A stretch of 64,000 nt of DNA from an uncultured Bacilli bacterium (GTDB taxonomy: Bacteria > Bacillota_I > Bacilli_A > RF39 > UBA660): NCBI GenBank assembly GCA_934155645.1, contig CAKPHC010000002.1, positions 124,001 through 188,000 of the forward strand, written 5' to 3'. This document shows positions 26,053 through 34,060 of the stretch, in pieces. A program made the position numbers and the translations under genes. The first letter of the stretch is position 1, and each line of letters starts with the position of its first letter. Below the pieces are notes generated by a model that did not search any database, had not been told where the DNA came from, and saw only the letters and a program-made list of their open reading frames with translations.

Positions 26053-27850
26053 AGAAACATTTATTTTTAATTTCTTCTATTAAATTTGTTTTATCTAAGT
26101 AAGCATAAAAACCATCTTTTAAATAATGCTTTGCAATAAATAATTTATCCTGTTCTAACATTATTACTCGCTTACTCTTATCTTTAATTTTATCTAATTC
26201 CTGAATAACACTTAAAGCACTCATTTCTTCTAATTCATCATCGATTACTATATATTCGTACTTTTCACCATTTCTAATTCTTTCAATACAATCTTTACCA
26301 AACATTGAAATTGAAACAGTATAACCCATTTTTTCTAAAACAGATTTAATTTTTTTAGTTTCTTGTTCATCGTCATCAACAACTAGAACTCTTTTAACGT
26401 TTGACCTTGCTCTTAAGTATGCCTCTACTTTGCTATTTAACTTTAATTCACTGTTGTCCACAATGTATTGGTCAATAGTAATAGTAACACGTGTCCCTTT
26501 ATGTTCCTCACTTTTAATGAACATTGTACCACCAATTGACTTTATAATTTTATAAGCTAATGGTAAATCAACATCCAATTTTTCAATTTTCAAATAATCC
26601 TTATCGGATATTTCCAAGTCTTGATTCAATATTTCATTAATTCTTTTAACGCTTGTATCAGAGGAACTATCTATCATAATAACCAATCTACATACATCAA
26701 ACTTAGTATAAGAATTAACATCTACATGCAGATATCCTTTTTTAATATTCTTACTAGCATTAATTATAACTGACATTAATACTTGTTTTAATTTAATCGC
26801 ATCACCATACAACTCTTTAGGCATACTTGATACAGATGTAAAAGTATAATCTATATCTTTAGAAATATATCCTTTAGAACGAACTTTAACATCTTCTAGT
26901 AATGAATAAATATTATAAGTATTTTCTACCTTTTTAATATTGTTATTAGTGGTAGAACTTAGACCTATTACATCATTAATTAAGTAATTCATCTTTTGAT
27001 TATTTTGATTAATATTTCCCATAACTATTGCTATATCTTTTTTAGTCAAATTATTATTTTCAAATATTTTAATTTGCTTATCAATCGCATTAACAGGTTC
27101 TTTTAATCCTTGACTCATTTTAAATAAGAAGATTGATTTCTCTTCAGCCGCACGTTCAATAAGTTTCTTATTTTCAATTAACTCATCCACCATATTCACA
27201 TCAGGATTTTCAATAGTAAAGTACATTGAGAAAGCAATAACTACAAAAGCTGGATTTATTAAGAATAATTCTGGTAATAGCTTTTGAACAACAAGGACTA
27301 CAGCAAAGAAGAATATCAATAAATATAAAGGAACATATTTCCTACTCTTTAAATTTTTTCTTCCCAAAATCATTGATATAATCATTACAATAATACACAT
27401 TGTTGCCAAGATATAGATTAACATAACACTAGTACCAACTGGCAATAATAGTCCATTAGTTTCAATTATTTGAAGCGGTAAAGCAAGAACTATTAGAACA
27501 ATCAAAGCAAAACCTACTGTAAGCTTTTTAGCAGGTAATGTGTTATCCTTTAACACTCCTCTTAGTTTTCTACCAACAGCAACCGTATAAAGCGAAAACA
27601 AATAAAGCCACATTAAAAAGCCTAAAAATAAGAATTTAATCGTATATTGGTACACTGGAGAATTAGCAGAAATCCCCGTTTTAACCAATATAAAACTAAT
27701 TATTTCAGTAAAACAACTTATAAAAGTAGTAACAACTATTATAGAATAAATTTTATTTTCTACATAATTAATCCTTTCCTTACTAAAATATACAATTAAT
27801 AGAATAATACTAAATATACATGAAATTATTGTATAAGAAATACTGTTCAT
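26051..27850 (-). CDS. Membrane sensor with degenerate histidine kinase and receiver domain
   Basis: 599 residues. Seven or so membrane helices (residues 5-215), a dimerisation-helix region, an ATPase-like domain (about 300-475) and a C-terminal receiver (about 490-599). The H-box reads KMSQGLKEPVN: Gln 247 stands where the phosphoacceptor His of MSHELRTPLN should be. The N-box (LKQVLMSVIINASKN) and a G2-like motif (IGGTMFIKSEEHKGTRVTI) remain, but a clear DxGxG box is missing. The receiver keeps VLVVDDD and VIDDEL. It likely acts without autophosphorylation. It stands alone, between the division operon and an acyl-CoA ligase; no partner regulator is adjacent. Confidence 0.8.
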   Translation of the reverse strand: MNSISYTIISCIFSIILLIVYFSKERINYVENKIYSIIVVTTFISCFTEIISFILVKTGISANSPVYQYTIKFLFLGFLMWLYLFSLYTVAVGRKLRGVLKDNTLPAKKLTVGFALIVLIVLALPLQIIETNGLLLPVGTSVMLIYILATMCIIVMIISMILGRKNLKSRKYVPLYLLIFFFAVVLVVQKLLPELFLINPAFVVIAFSMYFTIENPDVNMVDELIENKKLIERAAEEKSIFLFKMSQGLKEPVNAIDKQIKIFENNNLTKKDIAIVMGNINQNNQKMNYLINDVIGLSSTTNNNIKKVENTYNIYSLLEDVKVRSKGYISKDIDYTFTSVSSMPKELYGDAIKLKQVLMSVIINASKNIKKGYLHVDVNSYTKFDVCRLVIMIDSSSDTSVKRINEILNQDLEISDKDYLKIEKLDVDLPLAYKIIKSIGGTMFIKSEEHKGTRVTITIDQYIVDNSELKLNSKVEAYLRARSNVKRVLVVDDDEQETKKIKSVLEKMGYTVSISMFGKDCIERIRNGEKYEYIVIDDELEEMSALSVIQELDKIKDKSKRVIMLEQDKLFIAKHYLKDGFYAYLDKTNLIEEIKNKCF

Positions 27851-27876
27851 AACGTCACCTCTATTATAATTATAAC

Positions 27877-27915
27877 AAAAAAAGATGATTTATCTATACT
27901 AAAATCATCTTTTTG
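27877..27915 (-). terminator. Terminator of the acyl-CoA ligase gene
   Basis: Twelve-pair A/T-rich stem (27880-27891 with 27902-27913) followed by T run on the minus strand. Confidence 0.82.
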
Positions 27916-27920
27916 ACACT

Positions 27921-29879
27921 TTATTTTAAAACTTTTACTTTGCTCTTCTTAGTAATTAGTTTACCATTTACTGAATAATTGTCTGTATCGAAAATATTTT
28001 CTTTTTCTAATTCTCTAAAGTTAATCTTTTTGTTAACTTCTGTAACTGGTAATTCATCACGTTTAACATAATATTTTGGAACATAACCAGCAGGTTGATT
28101 TTTAGATATCATTTCATCTAATTCATTAACAACTTCTTCAAATGAAGCATCATCTTTTAATACAATGTGAGCAACTGGTACTTCACTTTCTACTTCATCA
28201 GCAAGTTTTACACAACAACAAGCATCAACCATTGGATGTTTAGAAATCTCATCTTCTACAGGTGATAACCAAACTTTTCCTCCAGACCTTGTAAGCATAC
28301 GTTTAGCTCTACCACGGTGATATACTCTACCATCTTCATCAATAAATCCAAGGTCATCAGTATGTAACCATACTTTACCATCTTTATGCATTCTTAATGT
28401 TTGATTAGTTGCTTCAAGATTATCTCTATAACCTTTCATTAATGTTGGACCAGTTATACAAATTTCACCAATCTCACCATATTTCTTTTCTTCTAGTGTA
28501 TTCATATCAAATTCATCATATGGAACATAATCAAATATAGCAACTGTCATATCTATTAATGGTATACCAATGCTTCCAAGGCAATCAGACTTAGCAGCAT
28601 GTCTATTAATATAAGTAGCTGCGGCAGTACATTCACTTGAACCATAACCTTGACGAACAATAGTATCTCCGTTGTGTTCTTTTAAGTAATTATTGAAAGA
28701 CTCTTCAGTTTGTACTTCTAATTTATCTCCACCTGATATTGGTGCAATCATAAATGATACATCATCCATAATATCAGCTTTTACTATTTCTTTTAGTAAT
28801 ATTGGCCCTGCCATAAATATATTAGGTTTATGTTTAGCAATTAATTTTGGATATTCCGGAACAGTAAAGTTAGAAATCAAATTAACGCTAACACCGCAAC
28901 ACATTAATTGATATGTTGCATTAAAGTAATAAGCAATTGATGGTGGTAATATACTCATAGAAGTTCTCTTAGGGTCAAAATCCATATCACTTCTAGTAAA
29001 TGCATGAGAACTTGAATTTAAGTTATCATTAGTTAATTCAACGCCTTTAGGACTACCAGTAGTACCTCCAGTATATACAATAACAGCAACATTATCAGCA
29101 CCACCAGTAATAACGTTCATCTCATGTCCTTTATATTGCTTTTTCCAATCATCATATGTCATAAAATGTGGATTAGAAAGAATCTTTTGTTTTAAATCTG
29201 CTTGCATTTTACTAGTTTCTTTATATACATTAGTCATTTCTTTTAATATATTCGCACTAGATTTACCAGTTAAAATATTATTTTTACTTTGTTCACGTAA
29301 CATATTTAATACTGCTACCTTAGGCATTGCTTCAGTAAGTGGTACTGATATAACCTTCTCTACTCCACAACCCAATTCAAGAGATTTAGCAACATTATCA
29401 ATTATAAATGGTACTTCTGTTGCAAATAAATATTTAGATTTAGCTAAATCAGCCATAAATTTAATACGTTCAGCTGGTTCATCAAATTTAATTAAATTTG
29501 TTATAGCACCCATCTTAGATAATGCTAAATAGAAGAATAAAGTTTCAGGTACATTTAAGAATACAAATGATACTGTATCTCCTTCTTTAATACCCATAGC
29601 TGTTAATCTTTGAATAGTCTTATCTGTCTCTCTTTTTATATCCTTTGCAGTATATTTACGACCATAGTATTCCCATAATGGCCAATTGAATTTCTTTGTT
29701 ACTTCAAAGAAATAATCATAACAGTTAGTATGTTCAAAATCTGCACCTTTTAATGATTCATTATACCATTTCATCCAAGGTGTATCAATAGAAGCATACC
29801 CTGTTAATTGTTTTCTTTCTTTTATAGATGCATTACTTAATTCATCTAATTTTTCTTCATTAATTTTTAAGTCTTTCAT
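27921..29879 (-). CDS. AMP-forming acyl-CoA synthetase-like protein
   Basis: 652 residues. ANL superfamily: P-loop YTGGTTGSPKG (about 270), YGSSE (about 415), HTDDLGFIDEDGRVYHRGR hinge (about 510) and a C-terminal Lys in PVTEVNKKINFREL. It activates a carboxylic acid as acyl-AMP and transfers it to CoA or another thiol. A fatty acid is the likely substrate but cannot be settled. An insertion of about 60 residues before the P-loop (after SVPLTEAMPKV) is longer than usual. The ATG follows a GTAGGGGGTT ribosome site. It is separated from its nearest upstream promoter by an sRNA-like terminator. Confidence 0.85.
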   Translation of the reverse strand: MKDLKINEEKLDELSNASIKERKQLTGYASIDTPWMKWYNESLKGADFEHTNCYDYFFEVTKKFNWPLWEYYGRKYTAKDIKRETDKTIQRLTAMGIKEGDTVSFVFLNVPETLFFYLALSKMGAITNLIKFDEPAERIKFMADLAKSKYLFATEVPFIIDNVAKSLELGCGVEKVISVPLTEAMPKVAVLNMLREQSKNNILTGKSSANILKEMTNVYKETSKMQADLKQKILSNPHFMTYDDWKKQYKGHEMNVITGGADNVAVIVYTGGTTGSPKGVELTNDNLNSSSHAFTRSDMDFDPKRTSMSILPPSIAYYFNATYQLMCCGVSVNLISNFTVPEYPKLIAKHKPNIFMAGPILLKEIVKADIMDDVSFMIAPISGGDKLEVQTEESFNNYLKEHNGDTIVRQGYGSSECTAAATYINRHAAKSDCLGSIGIPLIDMTVAIFDYVPYDEFDMNTLEEKKYGEIGEICITGPTLMKGYRDNLEATNQTLRMHKDGKVWLHTDDLGFIDEDGRVYHRGRAKRMLTRSGGKVWLSPVEDEISKHPMVDACCCVKLADEVESEVPVAHIVLKDDASFEEVVNELDEMISKNQPAGYVPKYYVKRDELPVTEVNKKINFRELEKENIFDTDNYSVNGKLITKKSKVKVLK

Positions 29880-29973
29880 AATAACCCCCTACTACATAAT
29901 TAAATACATAATAAATATATCATATTTTTTTTAAAATGCAAATATTAGGTAAAATATTGACACTCAAAAAAAA

Positions 29974-30025
29974 TATAAAAAAGCGCAGTACAAAACCACA
30001 AAAGCCTGTACTAGCGCTTCAATGA
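29974..30025 (-). ncRNA. Probable ~50-nt small RNA, or attenuated leader of the acyl-CoA ligase gene
   Basis: The promoter at 30031-30059 would start transcription near 30025. Only six to eight bases later begins a long hairpin, AAGCGC-T-AGTACA paired with TGTACT-GCGCTT (30019-30007 with 29992-29981, 14-base loop), followed by TTTTTATATTTTTTTT. The unit promoter-hairpin-terminator has no ORF. No known RNA family recognised. It could also be read as a transcription attenuator in front of 29879. Confidence 0.5.
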
Positions 30026-30030
30026 GGTAG

Positions 30031-30059
30031 ATTATACCACACTTTCATAATTTTGTCCA
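30031..30059 (-). promoter_or_regulatory. Promoter of the small RNA
   Basis: TGGACA (30054-30059) and a perfect TATAAT (30031-30036) with a 17-bp spacer. Confidence 0.65.
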
Positions 30060-30075
30060 GCCTTATTTATTTCAA

Positions 30076-30100
30076 GAAAAAAGACTCAATTACGAGTCTT
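30076..30100 (-). terminator. Terminator of the beta-helix surface protein
   Basis: AAGACTC/GAGTCTT stem with a six-base loop, followed by six T on the minus strand. Confidence 0.87.
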
Positions 30101-30113
30101 CTTAAATAATCAT

Positions 30114-31568
30114 TTATCTAGCACTTTTTTCTAGTTTTTTATAAGTTACAAATCCACCTAAAGCACTAACTGCTAAGATAATTAATGTATTCATACTATT
30201 ATCTAATGTATTAGGGTTTGAAATAACTTTCTTAAATGTAACTTTTACTTCAACATCACTGTCTGGCATAATGAATCCGTTATCAGTTCTTACTACTTCA
30301 TCACCATCACATAGAATTTCAATTTTATCTATTTCATATCCTTCTTTTGGAGTAATAGTAAGTTTAATTTCCTCACCTTTGATTCCAATGTTTTTATTTA
30401 TAGTTACAGTACCATTTTCAACTGCTCCTACAGTAATTCCGTGTTTTGAACCAATTAATACAGTACCATCATCTAAAGTAGCAGAACCAACATTAGAATT
30501 AACTAGTTCTTCTCTTGGAGTAGTACTAAATGTTCCTCCAGTAATAACTCCATTTAAAGTATCACTATTAGAAGTAATTTTAACACTATCTTTTCCTTCA
30601 GCTGAAGTAAATATACCATCAGTAATACTTGCATTTACTATAGCAGAAGTATTAGCACCAGTTAATCCTTCATATAATGCATGACCATTTTTACTTATAA
30701 ATTGTCCTGCAGTAATTTTTAATGTAACATTTTTAGCATAAGAATTTGTACTTGAAGTAATTGATAAAGCAGCACCTGTAACTTCGTAACCACCTGATTC
30801 TACTGTTGGAGTTTCAACATATTCACCAATTGCTTTAAAAGTACCGCCAGATATATTGATATTACCTGATTTAACATTTACAGCTTCTGTTCCTTCAAAG
30901 TATCCTCCATAAATATTCCAACTTCCGTAACCAGCAGCATAAATTGCAGGTCCTTCTGTTGTTTTAATTGATGCAGATTCATAAATATTAACTACTGGTT
31001 GAAGAGCATCAACAACACTAATCCAGCCATTAATTGTAATACCTACTTCTTTAGCATTAACTTTACCATAAAGATTTAAAATTGTGTTATAAGATTCTTT
31101 ATCATTATCTGACTGAATAACAATACCATTTAAATTTGAATTAATAGTAACATCTTCAGCAATTGTTAATGAAGTAGTAGCACCATCTTTAGTAGTAACA
31201 CCTTGCATTACTATATTAGCATTTTGTCCTGTAGCATTAGCAGCATTATTTAATTCAATTGTACCATTAACAATTTTAACATCTTTATTACCGTTTATTA
31301 CAGCAATAAATGTACCAGGTTCAGCTGTTAATGTAAATCCTCCCAAATCTAATGTAGTTTCACCATGTAATAATACTCCTCTAGTTATAGTAGTATTTTC
31401 TTTTAGCTTTACTACATCGCCAGCAACTGAAGCATCAGTAGCATCTCTTAAAACTGTATAATCACAAGTTGAAGCATCAGAACATACTGTTATTTCTTTA
31501 GCATCTACAGTCATTCCTAATGAAAATATTGCAGCACATACTAAAGCAAATAAACATTTCTTTTTCAT
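30114..31568 (-). CDS. Secreted beta-helix-like surface protein, membrane anchored
   Basis: 484 residues from the ATG at 31568 (AGAGGAGGAAAATAAT upstream). Signal peptide KKCLFALVCAAIFSLGMTVDA, then a long run of short beta repeats with G-x-I/T patterns (LDLGGFTLTAEPG, VKIVNGTIELNN, WNIYGGYFEG, INISGGTFKA, ITAGQFIS, SITDGIFTSA, GVITGGTFSTT): a right-handed parallel beta-helix. After it comes an 80-residue Ig-like/repeat domain with GYEIDKIEILCDG, then PNTLDNSMN, a membrane helix and a basic end KKLEKSAR. Likely a surface adhesin or glycan-binding protein; no catalytic motif seen. Confidence 0.82.
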   Translation of the reverse strand: MKKKCLFALVCAAIFSLGMTVDAKEITVCSDASTCDYTVLRDATDASVAGDVVKLKENTTITRGVLLHGETTLDLGGFTLTAEPGTFIAVINGNKDVKIVNGTIELNNAANATGQNANIVMQGVTTKDGATTSLTIAEDVTINSNLNGIVIQSDNDKESYNTILNLYGKVNAKEVGITINGWISVVDALQPVVNIYESASIKTTEGPAIYAAGYGSWNIYGGYFEGTEAVNVKSGNINISGGTFKAIGEYVETPTVESGGYEVTGAALSITSSTNSYAKNVTLKITAGQFISKNGHALYEGLTGANTSAIVNASITDGIFTSAEGKDSVKITSNSDTLNGVITGGTFSTTPREELVNSNVGSATLDDGTVLIGSKHGITVGAVENGTVTINKNIGIKGEEIKLTITPKEGYEIDKIEILCDGDEVVRTDNGFIMPDSDVEVKVTFKKVISNPNTLDNSMNTLIILAVSALGGFVTYKKLEKSAR

Positions 31569-31670
31569 ATTATTTTCCTCCTCTATTTTATATATCAATC
31601 ATAACATTAATAATTCAAACAAGCAACATAGAAAATACTTAATTATAATACAAAGTGTAAAGTTAATTGT

Positions 31671-32687
31671 CTAGAGTTCTTTGAAATATATATTTCTTTC
31701 TCCTCTAGTAAAAGTTTTTGTACCAATATGTTTAAAATCATCCTTTAATAAATTATTAATAGAATAAACATTATCAGGATGAACTGTGCTAACAGCGTAT
31801 TTCTTGCCATTATTTTTTGAATATTCATCTAATACCTCTAACATTTGATATTGAAGACTATTACCAAAATAATCGCACCACACCATCATAGGTCCATAAT
31901 CTATAACTTCTCTATAACCATACTTACCATCTAATAGTTTTTGACAACTTTTTATAGAAGATGGAATATACATCATAGAACAAACAGGATCATTATTTAA
32001 ATAATAAATCCATATCTTACCACCATTATTTAGTATAAATTCTATATCGGTTTTAGTAAAATCTCCTAACCATGACGGATTTTCCATAGTTGCTTTTACT
32101 TTATTATAAAAATTTATGTATTTATCCAAATCAATATTATTATCTACACATTTCAAATTCTCGAGTTTTAATTTGCTTTTTTCTTTTTTATAATACTCAA
32201 GCACCTCTAACATTTCTTTGGTTATACCATGTTTATCACTATATATATTGATATTATTAATAAGTTCTTCCTCTATATTTTCAAGAGGAATATATTTAAG
32301 ACAAAATCCCCCATCCTTTTCATATTCAGTTAACTGTAAATTATCCAAGTTAGGTTTTTCATCAGTTTTAACTTCATAATAATATATTTCGATTTTTCTA
32401 TTTTTCCCTATTGCTGGCCAATCTTTATAATAACCTATCATCTTTGCAAACGGTTCTAGTTCTTTAACATTTAAGTTAATCCCTACTTCTTCCATAACTT
32501 CTCTATTAACAGTATCTAATAAAGTTTCACCATCTTCAACATGACCACCAGGGAATTGATAATCATTGTGAGAATATCCTAGTAACACTTCATTACTTGA
32601 ATTAATTATTAATACTTTTACTCTCTTTACTATTTCAGTTACATCTTCTTCTTTTAAATTATTATCATTAGTTATAAATTCTTTCAT
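31671..32687 (-). CDS. Nudix hydrolase fused to a GNAT acetyltransferase
   Basis: 338 residues. N-terminal Nudix domain with the full box GGHVEDGETLLDTVNREVMEEVGI (Gly-x5-Glu-x7-Arg-Glu-x2-Glu-Glu, about residues 47-70). From about 180 a GNAT-like acetyltransferase fold: PSWLGDFTKTDIEFILNNGG, WIYYLNNDPVCSMMYIP, KKYAVSTVHPDNVYSINNLL. The combination suggests repair or inactivation of a nucleotide-linked or amine-bearing metabolite (inference). It starts 1 bp after the metallopeptidase-like gene (GAAGGGATATAAT), so the three genes 31671-33964 form one operon. Confidence 0.85.
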   Translation of the reverse strand: MKEFITNDNNLKEEDVTEIVKRVKVLIINSSNEVLLGYSHNDYQFPGGHVEDGETLLDTVNREVMEEVGINLNVKELEPFAKMIGYYKDWPAIGKNRKIEIYYYEVKTDEKPNLDNLQLTEYEKDGGFCLKYIPLENIEEELINNINIYSDKHGITKEMLEVLEYYKKEKSKLKLENLKCVDNNIDLDKYINFYNKVKATMENPSWLGDFTKTDIEFILNNGGKIWIYYLNNDPVCSMMYIPSSIKSCQKLLDGKYGYREVIDYGPMMVWCDYFGNSLQYQMLEVLDEYSKNNGKKYAVSTVHPDNVYSINNLLKDDFKHIGTKTFTRGERNIYFKEL

Positions 32688-32688
32688 A

Positions 32689-33384
32689 TTATATCCCTTC
32701 TTTGTAAAAATTAATTGCGTCTATAATTATTGTCTTACCAAGTTTAATTGCCTTATCTTTATCTTTTATAATTTCTATTATTTGTTTACTATTCAAAGTA
32801 TCTAATAAATATCTAACAGCAAAATATGATAAATCATAACCGTTATATTTGCTGGTGATAAAACTATCCCCATGACTCAAATCATTTATATCAATTGCCA
32901 TATTGTTAGAAATAATACTTTGCTTAATTTTTTTATCATTTTTCTCTTCTTCTAAAGATAAGTTTTGAGCAAGACCTTCATCAAGCCATACTACTCTATT
33001 ATCAAAATTATTCATTAAAAGAATTTCATTATATATCAAATGAACAGTTTCATGTAGCAACATGCGTTTTCTTCTTTCATAAAGACTGGAAGTTTTAATT
33101 AAGTTAGGTTCAATATAAGCATTAATCATCCCATCATCAAAAGTCCCCTTTGCATACTGAGGCAACGACTTTTCATCACCACCACGCAAATCAATAACAA
33201 ATTTTCTAAATTCATCTATATTATCAAATAAATTAACTTGAATTTTTCTAAGATTTTTTACATTAAAGAAAATATATATATTATTTATCTGTGCCTTAGT
33301 ACAAATTATCATATCATTTACAAACTTCTCTAAAGCATCAGGATAATATATAACATAATTATTATCTTCGTATTTCTTCTTCAT
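32689..33384 (-). CDS. Gluzincin-type zinc metallopeptidase-like protein
   Basis: 231 residues from the ATG at 33384 (AAAAGGAGAAGTCT upstream); a reading from 33423 would duplicate the previous gene. Zinc site HETVH at about 111-115 and third ligand Glu in WLDEGLAQ at about 136, the peptidase MA layout. No signal peptide or membrane helix is visible, so it should act in the cytoplasm. It overlaps the papain-like peptidase gene by 23 bp. Substrate unknown. Confidence 0.78.
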   Translation of the reverse strand: MKKKYEDNNYVIYYPDALEKFVNDMIICTKAQINNIYIFFNVKNLRKIQVNLFDNIDEFRKFVIDLRGGDEKSLPQYAKGTFDDGMINAYIEPNLIKTSSLYERRKRMLLHETVHLIYNEILLMNNFDNRVVWLDEGLAQNLSLEEEKNDKKIKQSIISNNMAIDINDLSHGDSFITSKYNGYDLSYFAVRYLLDTLNSKQIIEIIKDKDKAIKLGKTIIIDAINFYKEGI

Positions 33385-33964
33385 AGACTTCTCCTTTTGG
33401 TATTGCAATAAACCATTTTCCAATATCAGTATTCATAAACTCATTAACTTTGTCACACTTTATATTTGTAGATACATTAACTGCGGGATCATTAACTATA
33501 AAGTAATTATTTTTAAAAGAAGTGATTAAAATAGTATGAAAATTCTGATTGATTACCCCAGCAAGAATAATGAAATTGTCTTTGACCTTTTCTTTTATTA
33601 AATCGATATTTATATTTACACCATTATATACTTTGGCGCCTTTTAGAATTGCATATTCCAGATACTCTTTATATTCAATAATTGCAAGATTAAAAATATT
33701 ATCGTCAATCATTTGTTTATTATTAGAAAACAAGTTTTTTTCTGAATGAAACATTTCAGCATTTATATTATTCTTTATTAAATGCCAAAATACTGCTGAT
33801 AACGGAACTCCTAATAAATATTGAGAAGAATATGAATTATAGTACTTTTTTTCATAAACATAATTAGCTTTTGCAATCACACCATAATACTCCAAAATCA
33901 TTAACAAACATGCTATAGCACATGCGTTTCCAGATTGTTTATAATGTTTAATATCTTTTTTCAT
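33362..33964 (-). CDS. C39-like papain-fold cysteine peptidase-like protein
   Basis: 200 residues. QSGNACAIACLLMILEYYG gives an oxyanion Gln (10) and candidate nucleophile Cys 15. NFHTILITS and FIVNDP give His 143 and Asp 159. That is the order and spacing of the C39-like family. It has no transporter domain or signal peptide, so it is a free-standing cytoplasmic member. First gene of the operon with the zinc peptidase and Nudix-GNAT protein. Possibly matures or degrades a small peptide; no precursor was found beside it. Confidence 0.75.
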   Translation of the reverse strand: MKKDIKHYKQSGNACAIACLLMILEYYGVIAKANYVYEKKYYNSYSSQYLLGVPLSAVFWHLIKNNINAEMFHSEKNLFSNNKQMIDDNIFNLAIIEYKEYLEYAILKGAKVYNGVNINIDLIKEKVKDNFIILAGVINQNFHTILITSFKNNYFIVNDPAVNVSTNIKCDKVNEFMNTDIGKWFIAIPKGEVYEEEIRR

Positions 33965-34004
33965 ATTTAATCACACCTATATTCCTAACAAAATTATATC
34001 ATAA

Positions 34005-34031
34005 ACTAAAAAAAGACGAAATCTCGTCTTT
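34005..34031 (-). terminator. Terminator of thrS
   Basis: AAAGACGA/TCGTCTTT stem with a four-base loop, followed by seven T on the minus strand. Confidence 0.88.
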
Positions 34032-34060
34032 ATAACCAATAACATCTTACATTTCTAATT

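Noticed and set aside
30271..30684. 137-residue open frame on the plus strand
   Set aside because: Antisense to the beta-helix surface protein; repetitive low-complexity sequence keeps the frame open by chance.
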